A DNA stretch of 44,007 nt from positions 1 through 44,007 of the forward strand of contig NZ_CAFI01000401.1 of the NCBI RefSeq assembly GCF_000239775.1. Direction: 5' to 3'. Position numbers and translations under genes: made by a program. Positions 26,492-34,335 of the stretch are shown here, piece after piece. Under the pieces are notes generated by a model. The model was given only the letters and a program-made list of their open reading frames with translations, had not been told where the DNA came from and ran no database searches. Position 1 is the stretch's first letter, and each line of letters starts with the position of its first letter. This DNA comes from Bradyrhizobium sp. ORS 375. Lineage in GTDB: Bacteria; Pseudomonadota; Alphaproteobacteria; Rhizobiales; Xanthobacteraceae.

Positions 26492-27819
26492 CAGCGATTG
26501 TCCATCATCAGCAGCGCGACCAGCATCAAGACGATCGCAGGTGCGGTCTTCACCAATGCGCCGAGCGGCTCGAGCCAGAGGTCGGGCGTCAGCATCGCGC
26601 ATCCCAGCATGTAGCCGAGCGAGACGAAAATGCCGGCAGCGAGGCCGAAAGTCGCCGTTTTGCGGAATGCGATCAACACGCCGACGGAGATGTCCATCAT
26701 GCTGGTGATCGCCGCGAACGGGATTGCAAATCCCTCCGGCCAGCCACGCGTCGTCAGGATCGCGGTGGTCGCGGGAAACGAGATGAACAGCGCAATGCTG
26801 CCGGAGGCGACCCAGAACAGCACGAGACTGGCGATGATCAGCGCCTTGATCAGGAACAGCCGGGCAAACCATTTGTCCTGGATGGCGGCGCCCTGCGCAC
26901 CGAGGGTTTCGCTCAGGCTTGTCGGCGTCATGCCGGTGGCCGCGATCCAGGCCGCGGGATCGCCGCGCACGCCGCGGCGCAGCTCGGCGATGGCCGTGCG
27001 GCGCATCGGCGGCATCCAGCCAAGCCGGCTGGAGAGGTCGCCGGCGATGGCGCCGAGATCGACCAGCGGCGCGGGCACGGTGAGGCGTGGCCAATCGGTC
27101 GTGCCGAAGCTGCGGCGGAAGGCGGCGATGACGCCGCCGAGCGTCACCGGCTCCGGCTGCATCAGGTCCCAGCTCACCGCACGCGTCGCCTCGTCATCGA
27201 GCGGCCGCATGGCGAGCCAGGCGATGGTCGTCGCGATGTCTGCCACCGCGACGGGCTGGAACGGAGCCGCCGCATCCTTGGCCGGCAGATCGATCGGAAA
27301 CGCCGCGAGCGCGCGCAGCATCGCGCTGCCGCCATAGGCCGAGGGCGCGATCACGAAGCCGGGGCGCAGGATCGCATATGGAATGCCTGAGGAGGCAATC
27401 AGCCGTTCCGCTTCGCGCTTGGTGGTGGCGAAGGCGGTGTGATCCTCGTCGGCTGTCCCGGGAATGGAGATGTGGATCAGTCGGACGCCGCGGCCGCTGG
27501 CCGGGATCGCGGCAAGCAGCCGTGCCACGAATTCGCGATGCACGGCCTGGGTGTCGCTGCCCGGACCATCCTGCAGCACGCCCAGGCAATTGACGACGAC
27601 GTCGATCTCATGTGCGCGCATGAGCCCCGCCAATGCGGATGCATCGAGTGCCATGATCGGAAGTTCGATATCGAGCGCCGCCACGCGCTGCGACGTCGAG
27701 AACGCACGCGCGACGCCAACAGCCACAAGGCCGCGCCGGCGCAGATCATCAGTGATGAAGCGGCCGATCAGTCCGGAGGCGCCGAGCACGAGGATGCGCG
27801 AGGTCGGAGAAGCGATCAT
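26491..27819 (-). CDS. SDR-type NAD(P)-binding protein fused to a DoxX-like membrane domain
   Basis: 442 residues. Residues 1-300 form an atypical extended SDR/NmrA-like Rossmann domain: LVLGASGLIGRFITDDL, VVVNCLGVLQDGPG, TKREAERLIASSGIPYAILR. Residues about 315-440 are four hydrophobic helices of the DoxX type (LFLIKALIIASLVLFWVASG, ITSMMDISVGVLIAF, LGYMLGCAM, VLMLVALLMM). Such fusions are known but uncharacterised. A membrane-bound redox or quinone-linked function is an inference. The gene starts 10 nt after the DUF2269 stop and shares one base with the DCC gene downstream. Confidence 0.85.
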   Translation of the reverse strand: MIASPTSRILVLGASGLIGRFITDDLRRRGLVAVGVARAFSTSQRVAALDIELPIMALDASALAGLMRAHEIDVVVNCLGVLQDGPGSDTQAVHREFVARLLAAIPASGRGVRLIHISIPGTADEDHTAFATTKREAERLIASSGIPYAILRPGFVIAPSAYGGSAMLRALAAFPIDLPAKDAAAPFQPVAVADIATTIAWLAMRPLDDEATRAVSWDLMQPEPVTLGGVIAAFRRSFGTTDWPRLTVPAPLVDLGAIAGDLSSRLGWMPPMRRTAIAELRRGVRGDPAAWIAATGMTPTSLSETLGAQGAAIQDKWFARLFLIKALIIASLVLFWVASGSIALFISFPATTAILTTRGWPEGFAIPFAAITSMMDISVGVLIAFRKTATFGLAAGIFVSLGYMLGCAMLTPDLWLEPLGALVKTAPAIVLMLVALLMMDNR

Positions 27820-27829
27820 GCAAAGTCCG

Positions 27830-28297
27830 CTAGTACGGCTTGGCGATCATCAGCCAGAGAATGGCCATGACCGAGCCGAAGCCGGGAATGCCGCACAGGA
27901 ACCAGCGGCGGAAGACGGTGAAATAGCGCGGCGGCAGCTTCTCGGCCCTGCGATCGGCAGCGCGGGCGAGATCGCGCAGCTCGATCTGCATGAAGATCAC
28001 GGGCACCCAGAACAGCCCGGCGACCACGTAGAGCGCGAGCGAGGTGAGCAGCCAGCCGTCAGTGACGGCGGTCGATGACAGCCACATCAGCGTGCCGCCG
28101 GTGACCGGCTGCAGCAGCACCGACGACAGCGTGAACAGCATGTCGGCGATCACCACCACCCCCGCGGTGCGCGCGATGAACGCGGCCTCGCCGCTCAGAT
28201 GCGCCATCAGCATGAAGAATGCGATTCCGGTGCCTGTGCCGAGAATGACGATGGCGCCGAGCAGGTGCAGGTACTTGACCAGGAAATACAGCGTCAT
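27830..28297 (-). CDS. DUF2269-family membrane protein
   Basis: The 155-residue protein has four helices and the usual DUF2269 start (YFLVKYLHLLGAIVILGTGT), with further spans around 46-64, 82-102 and 134-152. The His in KYLHLLG and the charged loop RDLARAADRRAEKLPPRY are typical of the family. No biochemical function is known; some members neighbour redox or haem proteins. The ATG start at 28297 lies 10 nt after the hydrolase stop, and the SDR-DoxX start lies 10 nt past its own stop, so it is the second gene of the operon. Confidence 0.85.
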   Translation of the reverse strand: MTLYFLVKYLHLLGAIVILGTGTGIAFFMLMAHLSGEAAFIARTAGVVVIADMLFTLSSVLLQPVTGGTLMWLSSTAVTDGWLLTSLALYVVAGLFWVPVIFMQIELRDLARAADRRAEKLPPRYFTVFRRWFLCGIPGFGSVMAILWLMIAKPY

Positions 28298-28307
28298 CGT
28301 GGTCCTG

Positions 28308-29213
28308 CTAGTTCGCGAGTCCCGGCCGGGCTGAGCGCCGCACCGGCGGGCGGACGAGCACAGCGGCCAGCGCGCTCGATGCGGCAACGATACCGGCGTC
28401 CTGCTCCGCGAGCCAATGGCCTTCATGCCCGAAGGACGGCAGCACCTCGAAGTCGGCATGCGCCCCGCCGGATGTGAAGGCGTTGGCGAGCTCACGCGAC
28501 AACACCGGCGGAAAGTAGCTGTCATTGGCTGCAACGAGCCAGGTGACTCGGACATGCGCATTGCGTCCAAACGCGCGGGCGGCATCGCGCAGCCGCTGTT
28601 CCGCGCACACGCGTCCCGGCACGTCATCGGCATGGCCGCCGCGGCCAGGGGCAAACGCGATGATCTTCGATACGACGTGTTGAGGTTGACCGGCGAGGGC
28701 GAGCGCTCCCCAGCCGCCGGCCGAATGGCCGATGACGACGGCGCCGCCCTTCGCGACGAACGCCTGCTCGCGCATGAGGTCGAGCGCCCGCAGGATCTGC
28801 GCGGCGGTCGCGCGTCCGGCTTCTGCGTAGTTCGGATCGGCGCAATCGCCCTGATCCTCGACATAGGGACCGCCGGTGCGGCCATGCCCGAGCCGCTCTG
28901 GCACCAGCACGGCATAGCCGCGCGCCACCAGCGCGCTCGCCAGTGCCGTGTAGCTCGGCTGCGGCAGCTGCGCCCGGCGCAGCGCATTCTGCGTCGAGGC
29001 ATGTGCGATCAGCGCCAGCGAAAACGGTCCATCACCGGCGGGCCGATAGAGCAGCGCATGCGCAGGAACGTCTGGCTCGGTCGAGGGCACCAGCCACTGT
29101 TGCTGGCGCGCCGGTTCACCTTCGGACGACACCGGGCCGAACGGCTGCGCCGACGCGCCCGATCCTGTCAGGACGAGCGCGATCAACCATGAGGCGCAGC
29201 GAAGCAGCAGCAT
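28308..29213 (-). CDS. Exported alpha/beta hydrolase (dienelactone hydrolase/PAF-AH-like)
   Basis: The 301-residue protein has a signal peptide (LLLRCASWLIALVLTGSGAS, cleavage near SAQ). The catalytic triad is readable: Ser in VVIGHSAGGWGAL (G-H-S-A-G), Asp in LVAANDSYFPP and His in SFGHEGHWL. The ERLGHGRTGG and ADPNYAEAGR segments resemble the exported hydrolase group often annotated as a dienelactone hydrolase-like family. The substrate is unknown, probably a periplasmic ester. It is the first gene of a minus-strand operon with DUF2269, SDR-DoxX and DCC genes, and divergent from the GNAT gene. Confidence 0.85.
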   Translation of the reverse strand: MLLLRCASWLIALVLTGSGASAQPFGPVSSEGEPARQQQWLVPSTEPDVPAHALLYRPAGDGPFSLALIAHASTQNALRRAQLPQPSYTALASALVARGYAVLVPERLGHGRTGGPYVEDQGDCADPNYAEAGRATAAQILRALDLMREQAFVAKGGAVVIGHSAGGWGALALAGQPQHVVSKIIAFAPGRGGHADDVPGRVCAEQRLRDAARAFGRNAHVRVTWLVAANDSYFPPVLSRELANAFTSGGAHADFEVLPSFGHEGHWLAEQDAGIVAASSALAAVLVRPPVRRSARPGLAN

Positions 29214-29395
29214 TCAGCCGGGCGGGAAGATTGTTGAGCCGGCGCCACACTAACCGAGGCCGCCGCGACTCAGTTGCAGTTTTTCGTTCGAGCTATGAAC
29301 GCACGGTGACAGGACACCGTTGGCTCTCGGCAATGTTGCGAATTTGTCCCTTTTCGGCACAGGTTTCCGCCGCTGTGATGCCGAAAGTCCACAGG

Positions 29396-29411
29396 TTAAC
29401 CGATCTTTAAC
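29396..29411. promoter_or_regulatory. Candidate CtrA-type box TTAA-N7-TTAAC
   Basis: TTAACCGATCTTTAAC matches the alphaproteobacterial CtrA consensus TTAA-N7-TTAAC exactly. It lies 44 bases before the GNAT start at 29455 in the divergent region with the hydrolase operon. Confidence 0.45.
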
Positions 29412-29454
29412 GTGGCACCTTGAAGGCGGACCGCCGACTTGCTTTGATCCGGTC

Positions 29455-29964
29455 ATGAGCACAACCCTGATCGAAGTCCGTCCGGCCAAGGCTGCAGATG
29501 CGGCTGCGGTGGCGTCAGCCCATGATGAAGCTTGGCGTTCTGCCTATCAGGGAATCATCCCTGGCGCAGAGCTGGAGAAGCTGATCAACCGTCGCGGCCC
29601 GCAATGGTGGGACAGCGCGATCCGCAAAGGCAGCCGCGTCAGCGTGCTGGTGTTCAACGACAAAGTCGCAGGCTATGCGAATTACGGCCGCAACCGCGCC
29701 CGCAGCCTGCACTTCGACGGCGAAGTCTACGAGCTTTATCTGCGACCGGAATTTCAGGGGCTGGGGTTCGGTCGCCGGCTCTTCCAGGCGGCCAAGCGCG
29801 ATCTCGCGCAGAGCGGCCTGAAGAGCATGGTGGTGTGGGCGTTGTCCGACAACGACCCCGCCACCGAGTTCTACCGCGCGTTGGGCGGCCGCATGGTCGC
29901 GCGGTCGTCGGAGCGCTTCGGGCCGAAGTCGCTCGACAAGGTCGCCTTCGCCTGGACCAACTGA
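29455..29964 (+). CDS. GNAT-family N-acetyltransferase
   Basis: The 169-residue protein starts IEVRPAKAADAAAVASAHDE, the usual GNAT N-terminus. It contains the acetyl-CoA-binding motif A region VYELYLRPEFQGLGFGRRLF (R/Q-x-x-G-x-G/A form QGLGFG) and the motif B-like WALSDNDPATEFYRALGG. The acceptor is not predictable. An in-frame upstream start (29320) would add 45 residues without family similarity, so I chose the ATG at 29455. A CtrA-like box lies just upstream. It is a monocistronic-looking gene. Confidence 0.9.
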   Translation: MSTTLIEVRPAKAADAAAVASAHDEAWRSAYQGIIPGAELEKLINRRGPQWWDSAIRKGSRVSVLVFNDKVAGYANYGRNRARSLHFDGEVYELYLRPEFQGLGFGRRLFQAAKRDLAQSGLKSMVVWALSDNDPATEFYRALGGRMVARSSERFGPKSLDKVAFAWTN

Positions 29965-30122
29965 GCCGGGATCGCCCAAAAGGGCCTGCGAATTGAGCTC
30001 TGGCCGCGTTAAGCGTTAATGCGGCGGTAAATTGAACCGAAGCTGGTGGACTGAGGTAGCTGTTGCGCGGTCGCGATTTTTTTGCGACTGCGAATGCGAG
30101 CGCTCTCGCGAGCGTCCGATCC

Positions 30123-30155
30123 TCAACCGTTCAAGTTCAACCGTTCAAGTTCAAC
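30123..30155. repeat. 14-base tandem repeat in the ppa leader
   Basis: TCAACCGTTCAAGT occurs twice perfectly (30123-30136, 30137-30150) and partly a third time (TCAAC). It ends directly before the GGAG ribosome binding site of ppa. Confidence 0.85.
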
Positions 30156-30164
30156 GGAGCATCC

Positions 30165-30701
30165 ATGCGCATCGACGCCATCCCGATCGGGAAAGATCCG
30201 CCGCGCGAGGTCAACGTCGTCATCGAAGTGCCGGTCGGTGGTGAGCCGATCAAGTACGAGCTGGACAAGGAAGCCGGCACGCTGTTCGTCGACCGCTTCC
30301 TCTATACGGCGATGCGCTACCCCGGCAATTACGGCTTTATCCCGCACACGCTGTCGAACGACGGCGATCCCTGCGACGTGCTGGTCGCCAACACCCGCGC
30401 GATCGTGCCCGGCGCTGTCATGAGCGTGCGCCCGGTCGGCGTGCTGCTGATGGAGGACGAGGCCGGCGGCGACGAGAAGATCATCGCGGTGCCCTCCTCG
30501 AAGCTGACGCAGCGCTACGACAAGGTTCGCACCTACAGCGACCTGCCGGACATCACGCTGCAGCAGATCCAGCACTTCTACGAGCACTACAAGGACCTCG
30601 AGCCCGGCAAATGGGTCAAGGTGTTGCGCTGGGGCAATGCCGAGGACGCCCACCAGCTGATCGCCGAGGGCATCGCCCGCGCCAAGGCGGCGAAGAAGTA
30701 G
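30165..30701 (+). CDS. ppa: Inorganic pyrophosphatase (family I)
   Basis: The enzyme hydrolyses pyrophosphate to two phosphates and so pulls biosynthetic reactions forward. The 178-residue protein has the family I signature DGDPCDVLV and the [31 protein letters not shown] and [14 protein letters not shown] blocks, with active-site Asp, Glu and Lys residues in place. I chose the ATG at 30165, which has GGAG about 7 nt upstream; an in-frame start at 30063 would translate the tandem repeat and is unlikely. Translation may be affected by the 14-base tandem repeat next to the ribosome binding site. A large hairpin follows the gene. Confidence 0.97.
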   Translation: MRIDAIPIGKDPPREVNVVIEVPVGGEPIKYELDKEAGTLFVDRFLYTAMRYPGNYGFIPHTLSNDGDPCDVLVANTRAIVPGAVMSVRPVGVLLMEDEAGGDEKIIAVPSSKLTQRYDKVRTYSDLPDITLQQIQHFYEHYKDLEPGKWVKVLRWGNAEDAHQLIAEGIARAKAAKK

Positions 30702-30769
30702 GGATCATTCGCGCTCCGCGCCTCGCGGTTCGAGGCGATGGACTTTCGACCCCGCTCCGATGCAGTTTC

Positions 30770-30806
30770 ACGGCGCCGCAGGTCTGACCTGCGGCGCCGT
30801 CTTGCT
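30770..30806 (+). terminator. Perfect hairpin between ppa and the M20 peptidase gene, probable terminator
   Basis: A 14-bp perfect stem (30770-30783 with 30787-30800) encloses a three-base loop CTG, with arms ACGGCGCCGCAGGT and ACCTGCGGCGCCGT. It is followed by CTTGCT, a poor T-tract. It ends about 20 bases before the start codon of the next gene. Confidence 0.6.
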
Positions 30807-30820
30807 ATGGAGCTTCTGCG

Positions 30821-32308
30821 ATGCGCCGGCTGCTCAGGATCGTTCGAGCCGTTATTTTTCTCATCCTCGCGGTGGGCGCGGCGTTGCTTGCGGTCGTGCT
30901 GGCCAACACGTTTCACCAGGGGTCCCGGCAGCTCGAGGTCGCGGCGCTGCCGAAGGCCAGCGTCGATGCCGGTGCCGCCGCGCAGCGGCTCGCGGAGGCG
31001 GTTCGTTTCCGCACCGTCTCGAGTCCCGACGATCCCGAGCTGAACGCCGAGGCTTTCGTGGCGCTCAAGGCGCATATCGAAGCGAGCTTCCCGGCCTTCC
31101 ATGCGGCCGCGGCACAGGAGGTCGTGGCCGGGCACAGCCTGCTGTACACGTGGCGAGGCAGCGACGCGGCGGCCAAGCCGATCGCGCTGCTCGCCCATCA
31201 GGATGTGGTGCCGATCGCGCCGGGCACCGAGCCCGACTGGGCCGTGCGGCCCTTTGCCGGTGTCGTCAAGGACGGCTTCGTCTGGGGCCGCGGCGCCTGG
31301 GACGACAAGGGCAATCTGTATGCGATGCTCGAGGCGGCCGAGGCGCTGATCAAGGCCGGCTTCCAGCCGAGGCGCACGATCTATTTCGCCTTCGGTCACG
31401 ACGAGGAGGTCGGCGGCGTCAGAGGGGCCAAGGCGATCGCGGCCGTCCTCGCCGCCCGCAACGTGCGGCTGGACTTCGTCGTCGACGAGGGCCTGCTGAT
31501 CTCGGAGGGCGGCATCAAGGGCCTCGACAAGCCGGCCGCGCTGGTCGGTATCGCCGAGAAAGGCTATGCGAGCCTGGTGCTGACCGCCAAGGCCACGCCG
31601 GGCCATTCCTCGATGCCGCCGCGGGATACGGCGATCGGCATGATGAGCGCCGCGCTGGCCAAGCTCGAGGCCAACCGGCTGCCGATGCGAATCGACGGCA
31701 CGGTCGGCGAGATGTTCGCTGCGCTGGCGCCGGAAATGAGCGGCATCAACCGCGCCGTGCTGTCCAATCTCTGGCTGACCAAGCCGCTGCTGTTCGGCGA
31801 GTTCGCCAAGAGCGGTCCGACTGAGGCGATGGTGCGCACCACGACCGCGCTGACCATCTTCAATGCCGGCGACAAGGACAATGTGCTGCCGGGCAACGCC
31901 TCCGCAACCGTCAATTTCCGATTGCTGCCGGGCGACACCGAGGCTGGGATCATCGATCACATCAGGCAGACCGTGGCCAACGACCGCATTTCGATCGCAG
32001 CGTTGCGCGGCAACCGCGAGCCGCCGCCGGTCACCTCGACGACCAGCCCGGCCTATCTGCTCGTCAACCGCACCATTCGCGAGATCTTCAATGACGCGGT
32101 GGTGGCGCCCGGCCTGATGATCGCCGGCACCGATTCGAGCCACTATGCGGGCATTGCCGACAGCATCTTCCGCTTCTCGCCGCTCCGCGCGACGACCGAG
32201 GATCTCAAGCGCTTTCACGGCACCAATGAGCGGCTGTCGGTCGAAGGCTATGCCGACATGATCCGCTTCTATCGGCGGCTGCTGGAGACAGCCGCCGGTC
32301 CGGCCTAG
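30821..32308 (+). CDS. M20-family metallopeptidase, PM20D1/carboxypeptidase S-like, membrane-anchored
   Basis: 495 residues. An N-terminal hydrophobic segment ([18 protein letters not shown], about 11-28) acts as anchor or signal. The M20 zinc ligands and catalytic residues are visible: H126 and D128 in [10 protein letters not shown]161 in GAWDDKGN and E195/E196 in FGHDEEVGG. Later blocks are [16 protein letters not shown] and [19 protein letters not shown]. The length and these blocks resemble the PM20D1/CPS1 branch, which acts on N-acyl amino acids or short peptides. GGAG lies 8-9 nt before the ATG. Its stop codon overlaps the stop of folD on the other strand (CTAG). Confidence 0.9.
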   Translation: MRRLLRIVRAVIFLILAVGAALLAVVLANTFHQGSRQLEVAALPKASVDAGAAAQRLAEAVRFRTVSSPDDPELNAEAFVALKAHIEASFPAFHAAAAQEVVAGHSLLYTWRGSDAAAKPIALLAHQDVVPIAPGTEPDWAVRPFAGVVKDGFVWGRGAWDDKGNLYAMLEAAEALIKAGFQPRRTIYFAFGHDEEVGGVRGAKAIAAVLAARNVRLDFVVDEGLLISEGGIKGLDKPAALVGIAEKGYASLVLTAKATPGHSSMPPRDTAIGMMSAALAKLEANRLPMRIDGTVGEMFAALAPEMSGINRAVLSNLWLTKPLLFGEFAKSGPTEAMVRTTTALTIFNAGDKDNVLPGNASATVNFRLLPGDTEAGIIDHIRQTVANDRISIAALRGNREPPPVTSTTSPAYLLVNRTIREIFNDAVVAPGLMIAGTDSSHYAGIADSIFRFSPLRATTEDLKRFHGTNERLSVEGYADMIRFYRRLLETAAGPA

Positions 32309-33189
32309 ACCGAAGGCTTCGGCAGCCCGGCGATGGCGCAGGCGGCGCGCAGCGTGTTCACCAGCAGGCAGGCCACCGTCATCTGGCCGACGCCGCCCGG
32401 CACCGGCGTGATCGCGCCGGCCACTTCGGCCACCTCGGCATAGGCGACGTCGCCCACCAGCTTGGTCTTGCCCTCGGGCGTCGGGATGCGGTTGATGCCC
32501 ACGTCGATCACGGTCGCGCCCGGCTTGATCCAGTCGCGCTTCACCATTTCCGGACGGCCGACGGCGGCGTAGACCAGATCGGCGCGCGCAGTCAGCGCCG
32601 GCAGGTCGCGCGAGCGCGAATGCGCGATCGTCACCGTGGCGTTCTCGTTCAACAGCAGCTGCACCAGCGGGCGTCCCACCAGGTTGGAGCGGCCGATCAC
32701 GATCGCATTCATGCCCTCCAGCGAGCCGTGCACCGTCTTGCTGAGGATGATGCAGCCGAGCGGCGTGCACGGCGCCAGCGCCGGCTGACCGCCGGCGAGG
32801 CGGCCGGCATTGTGCGGATGCAGGCCATCGACGTCCTTGGCCGGATCGATCGCGTTGATGACGACGTCGGTCTCCAGCCCCTTCGGCAGCGGCAGCTGCA
32901 CCAGGATGCCATGCACCGACGGGTCCTGGTTGAGCTTGGCGATCAGCGCCAGCAACTCGGCCTGCGCGACGTCGGCGGGCAGCTTGTGCTCGAACGAGGC
33001 CATGCCGGCGGCCTGGGTCTGGGTGTGCTTGCTGCGGACATAGACCTCGGAGGCGGGATCGTTGCCGACCAACACCACGGCGAGACCCGGCGTCAGGCCA
33101 TGATCGCGTTTGACCCGCGCGACCTCGCCGGCCACCTGCGCGCGCAGGTCAGCGGCGATGAGTTTTCCATCGATGATGCGCGCGGTCAT
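32305..33189 (-). CDS. folD: Bifunctional methylenetetrahydrofolate dehydrogenase/cyclohydrolase
   Basis: FolD interconverts 5,10-methylene-, methenyl- and 10-formyl-tetrahydrofolate (NADP-linked). The 294-residue protein has [20 protein letters not shown] with the catalytic Lys, the VQLPLPKGL block, the Rossmann-like [12 protein letters not shown] and the C-terminal [15 protein letters not shown] signature. I chose the ATG at 33189 ([14 protein letters not shown]). It follows DUF167 by 52 nt and is the last gene of a yggT-DUF167-folD set on this strand. Its stop codon overlaps that of the converging M20 gene by four bases. Confidence 0.97.
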   Translation of the reverse strand: MTARIIDGKLIAADLRAQVAGEVARVKRDHGLTPGLAVVLVGNDPASEVYVRSKHTQTQAAGMASFEHKLPADVAQAELLALIAKLNQDPSVHGILVQLPLPKGLETDVVINAIDPAKDVDGLHPHNAGRLAGGQPALAPCTPLGCIILSKTVHGSLEGMNAIVIGRSNLVGRPLVQLLLNENATVTIAHSRSRDLPALTARADLVYAAVGRPEMVKRDWIKPGATVIDVGINRIPTPEGKTKLVGDVAYAEVAEVAGAITPVPGGVGQMTVACLLVNTLRAACAIAGLPKPSV

Positions 33190-33241
33190 GTCTGGTCCTC
33201 TGACTGTTCGTTTGCCGCGGGCCGCGCGAGCGCCGCCCGTC

Positions 33242-33571
33242 TCAAGATTTTCCGGTCGGCTTATGGTCTGCCGTGAGGCCGCGCAAGGCCTGATCCAGTG
33301 CGGAGGCGTCGCCATCGATGGCGACCTGCTTCAGCCGCGATGTCGTGCCGGAAGTGATTCGCACCGCCTTCTTGGTCACGCCGATCGCCTTGGCCAGCAG
33401 CTCGGTGACGGCGCGATTCGCCTCGCCGCCATCGGCAATCGCGCGCACCCGCACCTTCAGCACCTGACGCCCGTCGGACAGCGTCTCGATGCCGTCGATG
33501 GCGTCGCGGCCGCCGCGCGGGGTGACCCGCAGAGCGACGGTGATGCCGTCAGACGTTTGGCGCCACGGCAT
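33242..33571 (-). CDS. DUF167 (UPF0235/YggU-like) protein
   Basis: The 109-residue protein has the DUF167 core [16 protein letters not shown], a [19 protein letters not shown] stretch and [21 protein letters not shown]. The family is small, basic and of unknown function, often next to yggT. It starts at an ATG and lies 22 nt downstream of yggT and 52 nt upstream of folD, all on the same strand, so they are probably one transcript. Confidence 0.92.
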   Translation of the reverse strand: MPWRQTSDGITVALRVTPRGGRDAIDGIETLSDGRQVLKVRVRAIADGGEANRAVTELLAKAIGVTKKAVRITSGTTSRLKQVAIDGDASALDQALRGLTADHKPTGKS

Positions 33572-33593
33572 CGCGGTTGCCGCCGTCAGCGGA

Positions 33594-33884
33594 CTACGGA
33601 ACGAACGGCAGGACGTAGCGCTCGAGATAGATCTCGATCAGCAGCAGCAGGAAAAACAGGATGATCGGCGAGATGTCGAGCCCGCCCAGGTTCGGCAGCC
33701 GCCGCCGGATCGGGCCCAGCGCGGGCTCGGTGATTCGGTAGAGGAATTCGCCGATGGTCGCGACCGCGCGGCTGCGCATGTTGACGACGTCGAAGGCCAC
33801 CAGCCACGAGAAGATCGCCGCCGCGATCAGCAGGTATCGGTAGAACTGGATGATCAGAATCAGAACGATGACGATGGGCTGCAT
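33594..33884 (-). CDS. YggT-family membrane protein
   Basis: The 96-residue protein has two hydrophobic segments (IVIVLILIIQFYRYLLIAAA and ILFFLLLLIEIYLERYV) with the family motif ITEPALGPIRRRLPNLGGLD between them. YggT proteins are linked to osmotic stress and cell-division-related roles in some bacteria, and the mechanism is unknown. A longer frame is open upstream, but the ATG at 33884 gives the usual length. It is the first gene of yggT-DUF167-folD. Confidence 0.92.
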   Translation of the reverse strand: MQPIVIVLILIIQFYRYLLIAAAIFSWLVAFDVVNMRSRAVATIGEFLYRITEPALGPIRRRLPNLGGLDISPIILFFLLLLIEIYLERYVLPFVP

Positions 33885-34079
33885 AGGCTCAAACTGTCCG
33901 CGGCGGATGGGGGGCGCTGCTGCGGTAGATATCGGTTCCCCCCTGCGCAAACAAGGGAAGCCGCCCGTCAAGGCTAACAGGCGATGTGAGCGTTCTTGAC
34001 TTGGCCAGGGCACCGACTGTAAATGGCGCCCGATCTGCCGGCCGCCTTCCCAATCTCGTGCGGCCGCATGACCAAGCCG

Positions 34080-34099
34080 TCGGACTGTCTCGGACTGTC
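34080..34099. repeat. 10-base tandem duplication TCGGACTGTC x2 upstream of tRNA-Ala
   Basis: There are two perfect adjacent copies 13 bases before the tRNA gene. It could be part of the promoter or a replication-slippage product. Confidence 0.6.
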
Positions 34100-34112
34100 A
34101 AAGTCGTGACTT

Positions 34113-34188
34113 GGGGCCATAGCTCAGCTGGGAGAGCGCATCGTTCGCAATGATGAGGTCGGCGGTTCGATCCCGCCTGGCTCCACCA
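34113..34188 (+). tRNA. tRNA-Ala, anticodon CGC
   Basis: The 76-base gene folds into a full cloverleaf. The acceptor stem GGGGCCA pairs with TGGCTCC (one G-T), followed by encoded ACCA. The D-arm is GCTCAGCTGGGAGAGC. The anticodon stem CATCG/TGATG carries loop TTCGCAA with anticodon CGC, reading GCG alanine codons. The T-arm contains GGTTCGATCCC. The last three bases (CCA) are also the start of a 20-base inverted repeat. Confidence 0.97.
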
Positions 34189-34279
34189 CGCTTCGCCCGT
34201 CGGGCTACGCGTGGCGCAGCCACGCAGTGCCCGACGGGCGAAGCGTGGTGCCCGGCGTAGCCACTTGGCGAAGCCGGGC
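34186..34279. repeat. Nested inverted repeat starting in the tRNA CCA end
   Basis: CCACGCTTCGCCCGTCGGGC (34186-34205) and GCCCGACGGGCGAAGCGTGG (34229-34248) are perfect 20-base partners. Between them sits a second hairpin, GCGTGGC-GCA-GCCACGC (34209-34225). A further GCCCGGC...GCCGGGC pair follows (34250-34256, 34273-34279). It can act as a terminator-like fold for the tRNA but lacks a T-run, and it looks like another intergenic palindromic element. Confidence 0.8.
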
Positions 34280-34335
34280 TGGCTTAGAACTAACATCCAA
34301 TCATCCTAAGCCGATCGTCCGAAGATCCCCGCCCG

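Noticed and set aside
30587-32770. 727-residue minus-strand open frame opposite the M20 gene and part of folD
   Set aside because: It crosses two well-supported genes in other frames and has no recognisable domain.
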